Translations under genes and position numbers: made by a program
DNA from: Alphaproteobacteria bacterium TMED109
Lineage (GTDB): Bacteria; Pseudomonadota; Alphaproteobacteria; TMED109
Direction: 5' to 3'
Length of the DNA: 6,538 nucleotides
Assembly (NCBI GenBank): GCA_002171375.1
Contig: NHFK01000034.1
Coordinates: 1 to 6,538, forward strand
Notes under the pieces: generated by a model
Database searches by the model: none
Told to the model about the DNA's origin: nothing
Seen by the model: only the letters and a program-made list of their open reading frames with translations
Shown: in pieces, positions 5,256 through 6,538 of the stretch
How the letters are laid out: every line of letters begins with the position of its first letter
Position numbering within the stretch: position 1 is the stretch's first letter

Positions 5256-6187
5256 TGAGATTTCTTAATAAAATTATAATTTTTTTATTATATTTTTATA
5301 CTTATCCTACTTTTTCTTCAAATAATTTTGATTTAATGCCTATTGAAGTAAGCAAGAATGTATTTGTTTTTATAGGTGATAATAATGATGCAAGTGATGA
5401 TAATGGTGGTGCAATAAGTAATACAGGTTTTATAATAGGTGAGAATGCTATACTTGTTATAGATGCTGGGCCAAGTTATTTATATGCTTCAAATGTAATA
5501 GATATCATCAATTCTTATTCTAATTTACCTATAAAATATTTAGTGGTCACTCATCACCATGCCGACCATTCTTTTGGTATTTCTAAGTATTTAGAAATTA
5601 ATACAGAAATTATTATGGCTGAGGCAGAAGTAGAAAGATATATAAAGTATGGTAATAGGTCACTTAGGCAATTGAGTAATAACATAGGAGAAGAATGGTT
5701 TTTTAATACAAAAATAACCTCATTTCAATATAAAGAAAAAGAATACCCTATAAATTTAGACTTAGGTACAAGGAATATTATTATTGAATTATATGAAGAA
5801 GGACATTCAGATGGAGATTTAATTGTTAAGGATATAAATAGTAATACTTTATTCGTAGGAGATTTAGTTTTTGGACAAAGGGCCCCTACCTCACCCCATG
5901 CAAATATTTATAATTGGAAAAATTATTTAGACGAAATTATAAAAAAAGATTGGGATATATTAATACCTGGCCATGGCGATATAATAAAAAATAAAGAAGA
6001 TGTTTTACAAACTAAAAAATGGATTACGTTTATCGATAAAACTGCAAAAGAAGCCTCTGCAAATGGCATCAGTGCATTAGAAATATTTAATAAAGGGCTA
6101 CCAAATTTTATTAAAGGATATAAATTAGCTAAAGAGACTTGGTATAGAGACCTTCCAGTATTAATCAATAAATATGAATTTGATTAG
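5255..6187 (+). CDS. Metallo-beta-lactamase-fold hydrolase, SoxH-like 'quinoprotein relay system' type, exported
   Basis: This is a periplasmic binuclear-zinc hydrolase of the metallo-beta-lactamase superfamily, most like the SoxH-related 'quinoprotein relay system zinc metallohydrolase 2' group. Its substrate is unknown. The 310-residue chain starts with a signal peptide (KIIIFLLYFYTYPTFSS, cleavage about residue 21). The metal motifs are complete: THHHADH (His100, His102, Asp104, His105), GHSDGD (His184), VGDLVFG (Asp203) and PGHGD (His240). The core begins around residue 30 (VSKNVFVFIG) and the last ~65 residues form a helical tail. The ATG overlaps the preceding stop (TAATG) and lacks its own Shine-Dalgarno, so translation probably depends on the SoxYZ-like gene. 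That pairing is the main reason to prefer the SoxH-like assignment over a generic beta-lactamase or glyoxalase II. Both proteins carry signal peptides and should meet in the periplasm. Confidence 0.88.
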   Translation: MRFLNKIIIFLLYFYTYPTFSSNNFDLMPIEVSKNVFVFIGDNNDASDDNGGAISNTGFIIGENAILVIDAGPSYLYASNVIDIINSYSNLPIKYLVVTHHHADHSFGISKYLEINTEIIMAEAEVERYIKYGNRSLRQLSNNIGEEWFFNTKITSFQYKEKEYPINLDLGTRNIIIELYEEGHSDGDLIVKDINSNTLFVGDLVFGQRAPTSPHANIYNWKNYLDEIIKKDWDILIPGHGDIIKNKEDVLQTKKWITFIDKTAKEASANGISALEIFNKGLPNFIKGYKLAKETWYRDLPVLINKYEFD

Positions 6188-6191
6188 TTTT

Positions 6192-6220
6192 TTGTTGCCC
6201 TATTAAAAATTATATATTAC
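6192..6220 (+). promoter_or_regulatory. Weak candidate promoter for tRNA-Leu
   Basis: TTGTTG (6192-6197) and TATTAC (6215-6220) are 17 bases apart and would start transcription about ten bases before the tRNA. Both hexamers are poor matches (the -35 fits at three of six positions), and the 51-base gap is almost pure A/T. The tRNA could equally be read from upstream, since I see no terminator after the hydrolase gene. Confidence 0.22.
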
Positions 6221-6238
6221 TGATTATTTTTTTATTAA

Positions 6239-6325
6239 GCCACTGTGGCGGAACTGGTAGACGCGACGGATTCAAAATCCGTTTGGGGTAACTCAGTGTC
6301 GGTTCGAGTCCGACCAGTGGTACCA
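6239..6325 (+). tRNA. tRNA-Leu (anticodon CAA)
   Basis: This is an 87-base class II tRNA that reads UUG codons. The acceptor stem is GCCACTG with CAGTGGT (one G1-U72 wobble at the end), followed by A73 and an encoded CCA. The D arm contains TGGTAGACGC. The anticodon stem ACGGA/TCCGT closes the loop TTCAAAA, giving anticodon CAA (6273-6275). A long variable arm (around GGGGTAACTC) is typical of tRNA-Leu. The T arm is GTCGG-TTCGAGT-CCGAC. The layout closely follows E. coli tRNA-Leu(CAA). It is the most GC-rich stretch of its neighbourhood, as expected for a structured RNA in an AT-rich genome. Confidence 0.97.
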
Positions 6326-6343
6326 TAAATATTTTTATCATAT

Positions 6344-6348
6344 AGGAA
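6344..6348 (+). promoter_or_regulatory. Ribosome binding site of speD
   Basis: AGGAA lies eight bases before the ATG at 6357 in the short gap after the tRNA. It supports that ATG as the start of the partial speD gene. Confidence 0.6.
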
Positions 6349-6356
6349 CTTATTTT

Positions 6357-6538
6357 ATGGACTTAGATTCTAAATATTCAAAAAATAAATATACATCACT
6401 TGATCATTTTGTTGAAGAAAATGGCAAAATATATGCAGGTCATCATTATCTAATTGATATGTGGAATTGCCTTTATTTAGAAGATGAAATAAAAATTAGA
6501 GATCTACTAATGAGGGCTGCTAAATCAGCTGGTGCCTC
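6357..6538 (+). CDS. speD: S-adenosylmethionine decarboxylase proenzyme SpeD, N-terminal part (cut by right edge)
   Basis: SpeD decarboxylates S-adenosylmethionine to supply the aminopropyl donor for spermidine synthesis. Prokaryotic enzymes self-cleave at an internal Ser to form the pyruvoyl cofactor. Only the first 60 residues are visible. After a polar leader of about 27 residues comes YAGHHYLIDMWNC (26-38), matching the conserved opening 'G-H-x-I-x-D/E-L-W-x-C' of the short bacterial SpeD family. An acidic helix and LLMRAAKSAGA follow, aligning with the family's 'A-A-x-x-S-G-A' segment. The cleavage-site Ser and the HSFPE-like motif lie beyond the edge, so activity cannot be judged. The leader is longer than in Bacillus-type SpeD, but similar extensions occur in other bacteria. 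A ribosome-binding site precedes the ATG. Expected full length is about 130-170 residues; spermidine synthase may follow downstream. Confidence 0.88.
   Translation, partial: MDLDSKYSKNKYTSLDHFVEENGKIYAGHHYLIDMWNCLYLEDEIKIRDLLMRAAKSAGA

Noticed and set aside
5923..6168. Open frame of 81 codons on the minus strand
   Set aside because: It is antisense to the C-terminal part of the metallohydrolase, whose frame carries the PGHGD metal motif there. It shows no motif of its own.
6188..6238. Possible terminator or small gene between the hydrolase and the tRNA
   Set aside because: T-runs are present but no GC-containing hairpin precedes them, and there is no coding potential in 51 bases.
6239..6325. 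tRNA as an integration site for a mobile element
   Set aside because: No integrase, no repeated tRNA 3' end and no change in base composition is seen; speD follows directly.

Overview
The window is dense, single-copy bacterial chromosome from an AT-rich organism (by eye near 30% G+C). It holds no mobile element, CRISPR array or rRNA. The gene content points to an alphaproteobacterium with ubiquinone-based aerobic respiration: the order sufD-sufS-sufT-sufA, a short Coq7 of the alphaproteobacterial/mitochondrial type, a YqaA-DsbB pair, and a fused SoxYZ-like protein with a SoxH-like hydrolase. AT-richness and tight packing suggest a streamlined or host-associated lineage, but I cannot name a genus.

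Layout. (1) Positions 1-2656, plus strand: the distal part of a SUF iron-sulfur cluster operon. It contains the C-terminal part of SufD (cut by the left edge), the cysteine desulfurase SufS, the DUF59 protein SufT and the A-type carrier SufA. sufB and sufC are expected just upstream. (2) Positions 2658-4284, minus strand: a compact operon transcribed yqaA, dsbB, coq7. It encodes a DedA/SNARE-associated membrane protein, the quinone-linked thiol oxidase DsbB and the ubiquinone hydroxylase Coq7. It ends tail-to-tail against sufA with one base between the stop codons. (3) Positions 4285-4361: a divergent, very AT-rich intergenic region that should drive operon 2 leftward and operon 4 rightward. 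(4) Positions 4362-6187, plus strand: two translationally coupled genes for exported proteins, a fused SoxY-SoxZ-like carrier and a metallo-beta-lactamase-fold hydrolase of the 'quinoprotein relay' type. (5) Positions 6239-6325: tRNA-Leu(CAA) with encoded CCA. (6) From 6357 to the right edge: the start of an S-adenosylmethionine decarboxylase (speD).

How they work together. SufS takes sulfur from cysteine as a persulfide. SufBCD (only part of D is seen) assembles the cluster, SufA carries it, and SufT assists maturation. DsbB re-oxidises DsbA and passes electrons to ubiquinone, whose synthesis needs Coq7. The SoxYZ/SoxH-like pair is the least understood part. Its relatives are known from neighbourhoods of PQQ-dependent dehydrogenases, but no such dehydrogenase lies in this window, so here the pair stands alone between a membrane/redox operon and a tRNA.
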